From NCBI RefSeq assembly GCF_000293865.2, contig NZ_ALKN02000013.1, forward strand, positions 28,993-92,992: DNA of 64,000 bases, given 5' to 3'. How positions within the stretch are numbered: position 1 is the first letter of the stretch; each line of letters opens with the position of its first letter. The DNA is from Limnohabitans sp. Rim28. GTDB taxonomy: Bacteria > Pseudomonadota > Gammaproteobacteria > Burkholderiales > Burkholderiaceae_C. Positions 44,013-52,264 of the stretch are shown in pieces. A program made the position numbers and the translations under genes. A model generated the notes under the pieces. The model saw only the letters and a program-made list of their open reading frames with translations, was not told the DNA's origin and searched no databases.

Positions 44013-44336
44013 GTGAAATTCGTCAAGATTTTGGGTGGGTTGGGTATGGCTTGGGCATTGGCAAGCGCAGCCACGGCGCAACCTGCGATCTTCAAAGAAG
44101 CCGACTACAAGCTTGGTGAAAAATTGATCGCCGAGAACAAGTGTGTGGCCTGCCATGTGTCCAAAGTGGGGGGCGATGGCAGTGCCATGTACAAACCCCA
44201 AGGCCGAATCAATACGGCGGGGTTTTTACGCGGCATGGTCGAGCAGTGCAACAGCCAATTGAACCTGGGCTTGTTTCCGGAGGAAGTGACTTCTGTGGCC
44301 GCGGTTCTCAACCGAGACCATTACAAATTCAAGTGA
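44013..44336 (+). CDS. Small c-type cytochrome of unknown type
   Basis: A 107-residue exported protein starting with GTG (GGGGAAA upstream). The signal peptide MKFVKILGGLGMAWALASAA precedes KCVACHVSKVGGDGS, one haem site. The C-terminal half NTAGFLRGMVEQCNSQLNLG has an extra cysteine and only one Met; it is not a standard SoxX or c551. It sits between the c551-like cytochrome and soxC and is probably a sox-linked electron carrier. Confidence 0.75.
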   Translation: MKFVKILGGLGMAWALASAATAQPAIFKEADYKLGEKLIAENKCVACHVSKVGGDGSAMYKPQGRINTAGFLRGMVEQCNSQLNLGLFPEEVTSVAAVLNRDHYKFK

Positions 44337-44403
44337 TCAGGGTTTGTCCTGAATCGAATGTTGTCTCCGTGTAATCCCTGATTCAGATTGGCTTTTTATC
44401 CTA

Positions 44404-44425
44404 TATATTAGCATATCCGAATATA
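44404..44425. promoter_or_regulatory. Probable SoxR/BigR-type operator upstream of soxC
   Basis: A 22-base palindrome with arms TATATT (44404-44409) and AATATA (44420-44425); nine of eleven base pairs are symmetric. The outer six bases match those of the BigR operator (TATATT...AATATA). Thirty bases to the right TTGACC (44434-44439) and TGATAC (44458-44463), 18 bases apart, could be the soxC promoter. Confidence 0.55.
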
Positions 44426-44547
44426 CGAACCTATTGACCATTTGGGCTTGTGCCGTGTGATACCTGACTCTGGCCACTCGATTCGTCGCAACGGAGAGTG
44501 TGAGTTTGGAAATGGTCGGGATTGCCCACTCAAAACCAGGAGTTTGT

Positions 44548-45912
44548 GTGAACGAAGACAGCATCAATTCAGGAAGGGTGCAAAAAGCACCTGAACACTT
44601 TCTGACCCCGCGTGGCGTGAAGGAAGTTTTTGCCGAGGGCAAAAAGGGTCGCCGTGATTTCATCCGCAACGCTTTTGCCGCTGCGGCTGCCGGTGCCGCA
44701 GCGCCCATGGCCATGGCACAAGGCAATCCGGTGCCGGCTGAAGGGGGTGATCCCAATATCTTGAACCTCCCTGAGCACACCACAGGCCTGGGACAGGGCG
44801 TGGCCACAGAAGGTTACGGCAAGCCTTCCCAGTACGAAGCCAACTTGCAACGCCGCCAAAGCCCTGGCTTGACGCAAACCACGCAAGCTTCGGTGTCGTT
44901 CGCCCCCCTGCAGTCCTTGTTTGGCATCGTCACGCCCAGCGGCTTGCACTTCGAGCGTCACCATCAGGGTTGGTGGGACATTGATCCTTCCAAGCACCGC
45001 TTCATGATCAATGGCATGGTCAAAAAGAACATGGTATTCACCATGGACGAGATCATGCGTTTGCCGTCGGTCTCGCGTTTTGCCTTCATTGAGTGCGGCG
45101 CCAACACCGCCACCGAGTGGGGCAACGTGGCGGTGCCCACAGTGCAGTACACGCACGGCATGATCTCTTGCAGCGAGTTCACGGGCGTGCCCCTGATCAC
45201 TTTGCTCGAGTTGGCGGGTGCTGACTTGAAGAACGGCAAGTTCGTCTTGGCTGAGGGTGCGGATGGATCGTCCATGACCCGCACCATTCCGATGAGCCTG
45301 ATTACCTCGGGTGAAGTCATCGTGGCTTACGGACAAAACGGTGAAATGTTGCGCCCCGAAAACGGTTACCCATTGCGTTTGGTGGTACCCGGTGTGCAGG
45401 GCGTGAGCTGGGTCAAATACCTGCGACGGGTCGAGGTGGGTGACAAGCCTTACGCCGCCAAAGACGAGGCCATTCACTACATTGATTTGATGCCCAATGG
45501 TTTGCAGCGCCAGTACAGCAACATTCAAGAAGTCAAAAGCGTGGTCACCACACCCTCTGGCGGACAGGTGCTGCTGGACAAAGGTTTTTACAACATCACA
45601 GGTTTGGCCTGGACGGGCAAGGGCAAGATCAAGCGGGTGGATGTCTCCACCGACGGCGGACGCAATTGGCGACAAGCGCGGCTGGAAACTCCGGTGCTGT
45701 CTAAGGCACTGACCCGGTTCAACCTCAATTGGGTCTGGGACGGCAAACCTGCCATCATTCAAAGCCGTGCTCAAGATGAAACAGGGCACGTGCAGCCCAC
45801 TTACCAACAGTTGCGTGCTGTGCGCGGAACCCGATCCATCTATCACAACAACGCCATCCAATCTTGGTTGGTACAGGAAAACGGTGAGGTGAAAAATGTC
45901 CAAGTTTCGTAA
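44548..45912 (+). CDS. soxC: Sulfane dehydrogenase subunit SoxC (molybdenum cofactor)
   Basis: A 454-residue sulfite-oxidase-family protein with a Tat signal (GRRDFIRNAFAAAAAGAAAP). The Mo-ligand Cys is in FAFIECGANTATEWGN; the dimerisation domain is C-terminal. With SoxD it removes six electrons from the sulfane sulfur bound to SoxY. The GTG at 44548 has AGGAG five bases upstream; a GTG at 44500 is possible. It overlaps soxD by 17 bases. A complete soxCD means thiosulfate can go fully to sulfate without stored sulfur. Confidence 0.95.
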   Translation: MNEDSINSGRVQKAPEHFLTPRGVKEVFAEGKKGRRDFIRNAFAAAAAGAAAPMAMAQGNPVPAEGGDPNILNLPEHTTGLGQGVATEGYGKPSQYEANLQRRQSPGLTQTTQASVSFAPLQSLFGIVTPSGLHFERHHQGWWDIDPSKHRFMINGMVKKNMVFTMDEIMRLPSVSRFAFIECGANTATEWGNVAVPTVQYTHGMISCSEFTGVPLITLLELAGADLKNGKFVLAEGADGSSMTRTIPMSLITSGEVIVAYGQNGEMLRPENGYPLRLVVPGVQGVSWVKYLRRVEVGDKPYAAKDEAIHYIDLMPNGLQRQYSNIQEVKSVVTTPSGGQVLLDKGFYNITGLAWTGKGKIKRVDVSTDGGRNWRQARLETPVLSKALTRFNLNWVWDGKPAIIQSRAQDETGHVQPTYQQLRAVRGTRSIYHNNAIQSWLVQENGEVKNVQVS

Positions 45913-46978
45913 TGCCGTTTTAGCCTTTGTTTGTCTGGCCGCAGCTGGCTTGGCCAGCGCACAGACCACAAAATTTCCTGGCGTGGGCCGCGAGGCCACG
46001 GCCAAAGAAGTGGCCAAGTGGGACATCGATGTGCGTTCCGACTTCAAGGGTTTGCCAGCCGGTTCTGGCTCGGTGGCCAAAGGCCAGGATGTGTGGGAGG
46101 CCAAGTGCGCCCATTGCCATGGTGTGTTTGGCGAGTCCAACGAAGTCTTTAGCCCCATCGTGGGTGGAACGACAGCCGAAGACATCAAAACAGGTCGTGT
46201 GGCCAATTTGCAGCGCGCCGACTACCCCGGGCGCACCACCCTCATGAAGGTGCCCACGGTGTCCACCTTGTGGGACTACGTCAACCGGGCCATGCCTTGG
46301 ACCAACCCCAAGACACTGACCACGGAAGAGGTCTATGCCGTCACAGCCTTCATGTTGAACCTGGGCAACATCGTGCCGGACAACTTTGTCTTGTCGGACA
46401 AAAACATCGCCGAAGTGCAGGCCCGGATGCCCAACCGCAATGGCATGACCACTGCACATGCGATGTGGCCTGGCAATGAATTTGGGGGCGTCAAAAAGCC
46501 CGACACGAACAACAAAATTTGCATGAAAGACTGCACGCCTGAGCCTAAAGTGGCGTCATTTTTGCCAGACTTTGCGCGCAACGCACACGGCAACTTGCAA
46601 GAGCAAAACCGGATTGTCGGACCACAACGGGGTGCAGACACAACGCGCCCAGAGCCCAAAGCCGGTACGCCAGCAGCTGCAGCAGCAGCAGCTGCGCCTG
46701 TTGCAGCCGCCAAGCCAGAGAAAAATGAATCCAAGGCCGTCATTGCATTGTTGAACAAGCACAGCTGTACCGCCTGCCATGGTGTTGATAAGAAAATCGT
46801 GGGCCCAGGCTTTCATGAAATTGCCAAAAAACAGGCTGGCAAGGTCGCTTACCTGACAGAAAAAATCAAGGTGGGTGGTGTGGGGGTTTACGGACCGATT
46901 CCAATGCCTGCACAATCACTGCCTGACACGGATGCCAAACTGATTGCAGAATGGATTTCCAAGGGGGCCAGCAAGTAA
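45896..46978 (+). CDS. soxD: Sulfane dehydrogenase dihaem cytochrome subunit SoxD
   Basis: A 360-residue dihaem cytochrome c. Signal peptide MSKFRNAVLAFVCLAAAGLA; first haem CAHCHGVFGESNEV near residue 71, second CTACHGVDKKIVGPGF near residue 290. The two domains are joined by a linker of Pro and about a dozen Ala residues. The C-terminal domain closely resembles the free cytochrome at 43590. It takes electrons from SoxC and passes them to the respiratory chain. Confidence 0.94.
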   Translation: MSKFRNAVLAFVCLAAAGLASAQTTKFPGVGREATAKEVAKWDIDVRSDFKGLPAGSGSVAKGQDVWEAKCAHCHGVFGESNEVFSPIVGGTTAEDIKTGRVANLQRADYPGRTTLMKVPTVSTLWDYVNRAMPWTNPKTLTTEEVYAVTAFMLNLGNIVPDNFVLSDKNIAEVQARMPNRNGMTTAHAMWPGNEFGGVKKPDTNNKICMKDCTPEPKVASFLPDFARNAHGNLQEQNRIVGPQRGADTTRPEPKAGTPAAAAAAAAPVAAAKPEKNESKAVIALLNKHSCTACHGVDKKIVGPGFHEIAKKQAGKVAYLTEKIKVGGVGVYGPIPMPAQSLPDTDAKLIAEWISKGASK

Positions 46979-47048
46979 CGTGGGCCGATCCCACGGTACA
47001 GCTGAACCTGTTTCTATCGCATCACTCAACCATCAAAGGAGATATCAG

Positions 47049-47504
47049 ATGCAAAACCGTCGCGAGACACTCAAGCAAACCGCTGTTGTGGCTGGCCTCT
47101 TGGCCGCCGCTGGCTTCCCACAGTTCGCACAAGCTGCAGTCAACAAAGCCGCATTTGACGCCAAATCGGTTCAGGACTCCGCCAAGGCTGCGGGTGCCAA
47201 AAGCATGGCTGAAAGCAAAGACGTGACCATCACTGGTCCGGACATTGCTGAAAACGGTGCTGTGGTGCCTTTGGGAGCCAGCACGACCTTGGCCGGCGTC
47301 AAGCACTTGATGATCATGGTCGAGAAAAACCCGTCAGCACTGGTGGCCATGTTCAACGTGACCGATGCCGTGGATGCCAACTTCTCGACCCGCGCCAAGA
47401 TGGGCCAGTCTTCTGATGTCTACGCTGTGGCCATCATGAACGACGGCCGTGCTTTGTGGGCCAAAAAAGAAGTCAAAGTCACTTTGGGTGGTTGCGGCGG
47501 TTAA
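47049..47504 (+). CDS. soxY: Sulfur-carrier subunit SoxY
   Basis: A 151-residue exported protein. The Tat-like start MQNRRETLKQTAVVAGLLAA is followed by a beta-sandwich domain and the invariant C-terminal swinging arm VTLGGCGG, whose cysteine carries the sulfur substrate during the cycle. AAAGGAGATATC precedes the ATG. It works as a heterodimer with SoxZ encoded 54 bases downstream. Confidence 0.97.
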   Translation: MQNRRETLKQTAVVAGLLAAAGFPQFAQAAVNKAAFDAKSVQDSAKAAGAKSMAESKDVTITGPDIAENGAVVPLGASTTLAGVKHLMIMVEKNPSALVAMFNVTDAVDANFSTRAKMGQSSDVYAVAIMNDGRALWAKKEVKVTLGGCGG

Positions 47505-47558
47505 ACGCTTGCAGACACCGTTTACACATTGATTCACTGAAAGATTTAGGAGAGAAAC

Positions 47559-47870
47559 ATGGCAGATCCAATGCGCATTCGTGCCCAAGTAGCGGGTGAC
47601 AAAGCAACCGTTCGTGTGCTCATGGCCCACGAAATGGAAGCAGGCCAGCGTCGTGACGCTTCCGGCAACCTCATCCCCGCCTGGTTCATCCAAGAGGTCA
47701 CCGCCACCCACAACGGCAAAGTCGTCTTGACCGCCGAGTGGGGCCCAGCTGTGTCCAAGAACCCCTTCATGCAGTTTGCCGTCAAGGGCGCCAAAGCCGG
47801 CGACAAGATTGCTGTGACCTGGAAAGACAACCGCGGTGCCACACGCACCGACGAAGCCACGGTGTCCTGA
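47559..47870 (+). CDS. soxZ: Sulfur-carrier partner subunit SoxZ
   Basis: A 103-residue beta-sandwich protein without a signal peptide; it is exported bound to SoxY, which carries the Tat signal. Family blocks MADPMRIRAQVAGDKATVRV, LMAHEMEAGQRRD, IPAWFIQEVTA and the C-terminal KDNRGATRTDEA are present. GGAGAGAAAC precedes the ATG. A terminator follows, so transcription of soxAXB may depend partly on read-through. Confidence 0.96.
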   Translation: MADPMRIRAQVAGDKATVRVLMAHEMEAGQRRDASGNLIPAWFIQEVTATHNGKVVLTAEWGPAVSKNPFMQFAVKGAKAGDKIAVTWKDNRGATRTDEATVS

Positions 47871-47887
47871 TCGAACGATGACATTGC

Positions 47888-47917
47888 AAAGGGTGAAGTC
47901 ACAACTTCACCCTTTTT
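47888..47917 (+). terminator. Terminator between soxZ and soxA
   Basis: GGGTGAAG (47891-47898) pairs with CTTCACCC (47905-47912) around a TCACAA loop, preceded by AAA and followed by TTTTT. It lies inside the sox operon and may lower expression of soxAXB relative to soxCDYZ. Confidence 0.85.
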
Positions 47918-47944
47918 GCGTTTGACAATAACAAAGAGGTGACT

Positions 47945-48748
47945 ATGAAAACTGTAAAGACCCTTTCACTCGCGGCGGCCCTGACGGTTTGCGCGTGGCC
48001 TGTGATGGCGCAAAAAACAGCGAGCCAAGGCATTGATGAATACCGTGCCATGTTGCAAGACGGCAACCCCGCTGAACTGTATGAAGCCAAAGGCGAAGAC
48101 CTTTGGAAAAAAGCCCGTGGGCCCAAAAATGCCTCTCTTGAAAAATGCGATTTGGGTAAAGGTCCCGGCGTCGTTAAGGGTGCTTTTGTGGAGCTGCCTC
48201 GCTTTTTTGCCGACACGCAACGCATGCAAGACTTGGAGTCGCGCCTGGTCACTTGCATGGAAAACTTGCAAGGTTTCAATGCTGCCGAAATTTCCAAGAC
48301 GGCTTTTGGTCGCGGTGAGATGGCCAATGTGACGGCTTTGGCCACTTGGATCGCAGCAGAGTCCAAGGGGCTTAAATTCAATTTGTCGCAATCGCACGCC
48401 CAAGAAAAAACTTTCTATGAAGTGGGCAAGCGCTTGTTCTTTCAGCGCGGCGGCACCCATGATTTCTCATGTGCCTCTTGCCACGGCGAAGAGGGCAAGC
48501 GGATCCGTTTGCAAGACTTGCCCATCCTGACCAAGAACCCGGGCGATGGCGTCGGCTTCGCTGCTTGGCCTGCTTACCGTGTTTCCAACGGGCAGATGTG
48601 GAGCATGCAGCTGCGCTTGAACGATTGCTATCGCCAACAGCGTTTCCCCTATCCAGGTTTTGGCAGTGATGCCACTGTGGCTTTGTCCACGTATCTGGGT
48701 GTGAACGCCAAAGGCGCCGCCTCGATTGCCCCGGCCATCAAACGCTGA
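47945..48748 (+). CDS. soxA: Cytochrome SoxA, monohaem type
   Basis: A 267-residue exported cytochrome (signal peptide ending TVCAWPVMAQ). The C-terminal domain has CASCHGEEGKRI and the distal block LNDCYRQQRFPYPGFG, whose Cys is the haem ligand and sulfur-carrying residue. The N-terminal domain has no CXXCH, only two single cysteines (LEKCDLGK and LVTCMENL), which could form a disulfide, as in monohaem SoxA proteins. With SoxX it attaches thiosulfate to SoxY. ATG 47945 is preferred to GTG 47939. Confidence 0.95.
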   Translation: MKTVKTLSLAAALTVCAWPVMAQKTASQGIDEYRAMLQDGNPAELYEAKGEDLWKKARGPKNASLEKCDLGKGPGVVKGAFVELPRFFADTQRMQDLESRLVTCMENLQGFNAAEISKTAFGRGEMANVTALATWIAAESKGLKFNLSQSHAQEKTFYEVGKRLFFQRGGTHDFSCASCHGEEGKRIRLQDLPILTKNPGDGVGFAAWPAYRVSNGQMWSMQLRLNDCYRQQRFPYPGFGSDATVALSTYLGVNAKGAASIAPAIKR

Positions 48749-48766
48749 TCAGACTTGGAGATCTTC

Positions 48767-49423
48767 ATGAACAAAAAAACCCAACTCGTATTGGCCAGTC
48801 TTGCTGCTGCTTTGGTGGCAGCTGGCTGCGCATCTGGCCCCTCCGTGGCCGAACTCAATGACCTGACTGACAAGATCGTCAAGGCTTCTTTCCGTGACCA
48901 AAGCCATGTCAAGGTGGAGCGCATCACCGCCACCGACGAAACCAACCGCGCTTGCAGTGAAGCCGATGTCGCGGGTAAGCCGCTGGACGAGAAAACCGCC
49001 AAGCGCATCGAAGAAGCCAATATGAAGGCCATCAAGTGGCCATCGGATGGCAAGTTCATCGGTGACTGGAAGCAAGGTGAAGTCATCGCGCAAAGTGGCC
49101 GTGGCCTGACGTGGACCGATGCGGCCACAGCGGTCAACGGTGGCAACTGTTACAACTGCCATCAGATGGACAAGAAAGAAATTTCTTACGGCACGCTGGG
49201 ACCAAGCCTGTACAACTACGGCAAGATCCGCGGCGTGTCCAACCCTAACGATCCGGCCAGCAAGGCCATTGTGGAGTACACCTGGGGCAAGATCTGGAAC
49301 GCCAAGGCCTACAACGCCTGCTCCAACATGCCCCGCGCTGGGCACATGGGTGTGTTGAACGAAACACAGGTCCGCCACATCGTGGGCCTGCTGCTCGACC
49401 CCAAATCGCCCGTGAACCAATAA
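48767..49423 (+). CDS. soxX: Cytochrome SoxX, long form with possible lipobox
   Basis: A 218-residue monohaem cytochrome. The haem site is NGGNCYNCHQMDKKEISYG, and the Met ligand is in NMPRAGHMGVLN. The N-terminal MNKKTQLVLASLAAALVAAG is followed by Cys, resembling a lipoprotein signal, so the SoxXA complex may be membrane-anchored. The roughly 100-residue N-terminal extension is typical of the long SoxX class. GGAG is six bases before the ATG. Confidence 0.93.
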   Translation: MNKKTQLVLASLAAALVAAGCASGPSVAELNDLTDKIVKASFRDQSHVKVERITATDETNRACSEADVAGKPLDEKTAKRIEEANMKAIKWPSDGKFIGDWKQGEVIAQSGRGLTWTDAATAVNGGNCYNCHQMDKKEISYGTLGPSLYNYGKIRGVSNPNDPASKAIVEYTWGKIWNAKAYNACSNMPRAGHMGVLNETQVRHIVGLLLDPKSPVNQ

Positions 49424-49430
49424 CCCTCCA

Positions 49431-49453
49431 AACCCGGCCAGGCCGGGTTTTTT
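49431..49453 (+). terminator. Terminator between soxX and soxB
   Basis: AACCCGG (49431-49437) pairs with CCGGGTT (49443-49449) around CCAGG, followed by TTTT. The soxB start is 33 bases beyond it, so soxB depends on read-through or its own promoter. Confidence 0.8.
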
Positions 49454-49481
49454 GGACTTTTATATATCAGTGGTTGCAAAT

Positions 49482-51215
49482 ATGAATCTCTCCAAACGCG
49501 AATTTATCCAGGTCATGGGCGCCGGCACCATGGCTGGCATGAGCATGGGCTCTTTTGCAGAGGCCAGTGCTGCCACCGCGGCCAATGGCTTGTACGACAT
49601 TCCCAAATTTGGCAATGTGTCTTTTTTGCACATGACCGATTGCCATGCCCAGCTCAAGCCGATTTATTTCCGCGAGCCCAGCATCAACCTGGGCATTGGT
49701 TCCATGCAGAACAACTTGCCGCATTTGGTGGGCGAGCATTTGCTGCAAGTGGCCAAGATCCGACCCGGCACCGCAGAGGCGCATGCCCTGACCTTTTTGG
49801 ACTTTGAAAAGGCCGCCAAGCGCTACGGAAAAGTGGGCGGTTTTGCCCACTTGGCCACGCTCGTCAAGCGCATGAAGGCAAGCCGCCCAGGTGCGCTGCT
49901 GCTCGACGGTGGTGACACTTGGCAAGGCTCGGGTACCAGCTTGTGGACCAACGGCCAAGACATGGTGGATGCCTGCAAATTGCTGGGTGTGGATGTCATG
50001 ACGGGTCACTGGGAATTCACCCTGGGCATGGAACGCGTCAAAGAAATCATCGAAAAAGACTTTGCCGGCAAGATCGATTTTGTGGCCCAAAACGTCAAGA
50101 CCAACGACTTTGGCGACCCGGTGTTCAAGCCCTATGTGATCCGTGAAATCAACGGTGTGCCTTGCGCCATCATCGGCCAAGCGTTCCCGTACACCCCGAT
50201 CGCCAACCCGCGATACATGGTGGCCGATTGGGCATTTGGCATTCAAGATGAAAACATGCAGGCGATGGTGAACGAAGTCCGTGGCAAAGGCGCGCACGTG
50301 GTGGTGGTCATCAGCCACAACGGCATGGACGTGGACCTCAAGATGGCCACGCGCGTCAGCGGCATCGACGCCATCATGGGCGGCCACACGCACGATGGCA
50401 TGCCCGTGGCCACGATTGTCTCCAACAAGGGCGGTAAGACGCTGGTCACCAACGCGGGCTCGAATGGCAAGTTTTTGGGTGTGCTCGACTTTGACGTCAA
50501 AGACAAAAAGGTCAGCGATTTCCGCTACAAGCTGCTGCCCGTGTTCTCCAACATGCTGCCCGCCGACAAAGAGATGGACGCACTCATTACCAAGATCCGT
50601 GCGCCTTACGAATCCAAACTGGCCGAAAAACTGGCCGTGACCGACGGTCTGCTTTACCGCCGCGGCAACTTCAATGGCACGGGTGACCAACTGTTGGTGG
50701 ATGCCTTGATGGCTGTGCAAGGTGCAGACATGGCCTTTTCGCCGGGTTTCCGTTGGGGCACCACTCTCTTGCCAGGCCAAGCCATCACACGCGAGTGGTT
50801 GCTCGACATGACCGCCACCACCTACTCGTTTGCCACAGTGACCGAGATGACGGGCGAGACCATCAAAACCGTGCTCGAAGACGTGGCCGACAACCTGTTC
50901 AACCCAGACCCTTATTACCAACAGGGCGGTGACATGGTGCGTGTGGGTGGCTTGACTTACAGCTGTAACCCCGTGGGCACGGCGGGCAAGCGAATCAGCG
51001 ACATGCGGTTGAAGGGGCAGTTGATCGAAGCGGGCAAAAAGTACAAGGTGGCCGGTTGGGCGCCTGTGGCCGAAGAAGCGCGTCATCAGGGCAACAAACA
51101 GGTGTGGGAAGTGGTCGAGACTTGGCTCAAAGCCCAAGGTGGTCGCATCAAGCCTCGCCAACTCAACACGCCCAAGATCATCGGTGCTTTGCCCAACAAG
51201 GGTTACGTGGTTTAA
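49482..51215 (+). CDS. soxB: Thiosulfohydrolase SoxB
   Basis: A 577-residue dimanganese enzyme of the 5'-nucleotidase fold that hydrolyses the SoxY-bound sulfonate to sulfate. The Tat-like signal is SKREFIQVMGAGTMAGMSMG. Metal-binding motifs are HMTDCHAQ, LDGGDTWQGSG, VISHNGMDVD and MGGHTHDGMP, with TGHWEFT in the SoxB-specific form. ATG 49482 is chosen; upstream in-frame starts fall in the terminator. No strong SD is seen. Confidence 0.97.
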   Translation: MNLSKREFIQVMGAGTMAGMSMGSFAEASAATAANGLYDIPKFGNVSFLHMTDCHAQLKPIYFREPSINLGIGSMQNNLPHLVGEHLLQVAKIRPGTAEAHALTFLDFEKAAKRYGKVGGFAHLATLVKRMKASRPGALLLDGGDTWQGSGTSLWTNGQDMVDACKLLGVDVMTGHWEFTLGMERVKEIIEKDFAGKIDFVAQNVKTNDFGDPVFKPYVIREINGVPCAIIGQAFPYTPIANPRYMVADWAFGIQDENMQAMVNEVRGKGAHVVVVISHNGMDVDLKMATRVSGIDAIMGGHTHDGMPVATIVSNKGGKTLVTNAGSNGKFLGVLDFDVKDKKVSDFRYKLLPVFSNMLPADKEMDALITKIRAPYESKLAEKLAVTDGLLYRRGNFNGTGDQLLVDALMAVQGADMAFSPGFRWGTTLLPGQAITREWLLDMTATTYSFATVTEMTGETIKTVLEDVADNLFNPDPYYQQGGDMVRVGGLTYSCNPVGTAGKRISDMRLKGQLIEAGKKYKVAGWAPVAEEARHQGNKQVWEVVETWLKAQGGRIKPRQLNTPKIIGALPNKGYVV

Positions 51216-51259
51216 GGCACGCAGCGCATCGGTGCGCTGTTTCCCTTGAAGGAATTCGC

Positions 51260-52258
51260 ATGAAAAGAAGACATTTGTTGTTGGCCAGTGCGGGCGTGGC
51301 GGGTGTGGCCCTTTTGCCCGAGGCCCGTTTGTTTGCTCAACAAGCCCAGGAGTTCATGGAGGGGCCTGCTGTCGCCGATATCCCGGCGCAGCAGTTGTCC
51401 AAACATGTCTGGATGATTTATTCACCGGATGGATTTCCGACCCCGCAGAACCGGGGCATGATGGCCAACATCATCTTTGTGGTGACCTCCGTGGGTGTGG
51501 TGGTCATTGACTCAGGCGCGTCCTTGCAGATTGGTCAAATGGCCATCCGAATGATCCGCAAAGTGACCGACAAACCCGTGGTGGCCATCTTCAACAGCCA
51601 TTACCACGGTGACCATTGGCTGGGCAACCATGCTTTTGTCAAAACCTACGGCGACAAGCTGCCCATCTACTCGTTGGCCAGCAGCATTGAAAAGCTCAAG
51701 GGCGCAGAGGGCAATCTTTGGCGCAGCCTGATGGAGCGCTGGACCAACCAGTCGACCATTGGCACGAAAGTGGTGATTCCCAACACCGCCGTTCAGCATG
51801 GTCAGGTGATCCAGTTTGGCGATGTGAGTTTGCGCATGCACCATTACGGGACAGCCCATACACCTTCTGACCTGAGCGTCGAAATCGTGCAGGACAAGGT
51901 GACGGCCGTGGGCGACATCGCCATGACCAACCGCATCGCCAACATGGACGACGGCTCCTACCCCGGCACCTTCAAGTACTACAAGGCTTTGATGGCGGCC
52001 ACCGGCGAGCAACTTTGGGTGCCAGGGCACGGCCGTGCACGCCCAGACCTGCTCAAGACCTATGGCGATTTCATGGCGGGTATTTGGGAGCCCAGTCTGA
52101 AGGCTGTGGAAGATGGCAAATCCGAGGCCGAAGCCAGAGCGGCGGTCATGAAAGACCCCCGCGTTGCCTCGCGTGCCAAAACCATGGATGGCTTTGATGG
52201 CAACATTGGCAAGTACATCAGCCTGGCGTACTTGGAAGCTGAAAAGGTCGCGTTTTAA
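51260..52258 (+). CDS. soxH: SoxH-like periplasmic MBL-fold metallohydrolase
   Basis: A 332-residue metallo-beta-lactamase-fold protein. The Tat/Sec signal begins MKRRHLLLASAGVAGVALLP. The metal motif is NSHYHGDHWLGNHAF, with further ligands in HHYGTAHTPSD and WVPGHGRARPD. SoxH follows soxB in many sox operons; it is not essential for thiosulfate oxidation in Paracoccus and its substrate is unknown. GAAGGAATT precedes the ATG. Confidence 0.85.
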   Translation: MKRRHLLLASAGVAGVALLPEARLFAQQAQEFMEGPAVADIPAQQLSKHVWMIYSPDGFPTPQNRGMMANIIFVVTSVGVVVIDSGASLQIGQMAIRMIRKVTDKPVVAIFNSHYHGDHWLGNHAFVKTYGDKLPIYSLASSIEKLKGAEGNLWRSLMERWTNQSTIGTKVVIPNTAVQHGQVIQFGDVSLRMHHYGTAHTPSDLSVEIVQDKVTAVGDIAMTNRIANMDDGSYPGTFKYYKALMAATGEQLWVPGHGRARPDLLKTYGDFMAGIWEPSLKAVEDGKSEAEARAAVMKDPRVASRAKTMDGFDGNIGKYISLAYLEAEKVAF

Positions 52259-52264
52259 AAAAAG

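Noticed and set aside
44434..44439. TTGACC as a certain soxC -35 box
   Set aside because: The matching -10 (TGATAC) is weak and other starts are possible, so it was kept only as a note on the operator entry.
44569..46206. 545-codon open frame antisense to soxC and soxD
   Set aside because: A shadow of strong codon bias in soxC/soxD; no recognisable domain and no start signal.
49467..51161. 564-codon open frame antisense to soxB
   Set aside because: It mirrors soxB codon by codon, has low-complexity His/Gly/Val content and no ribosome site. soxB on the + strand has all family motifs.
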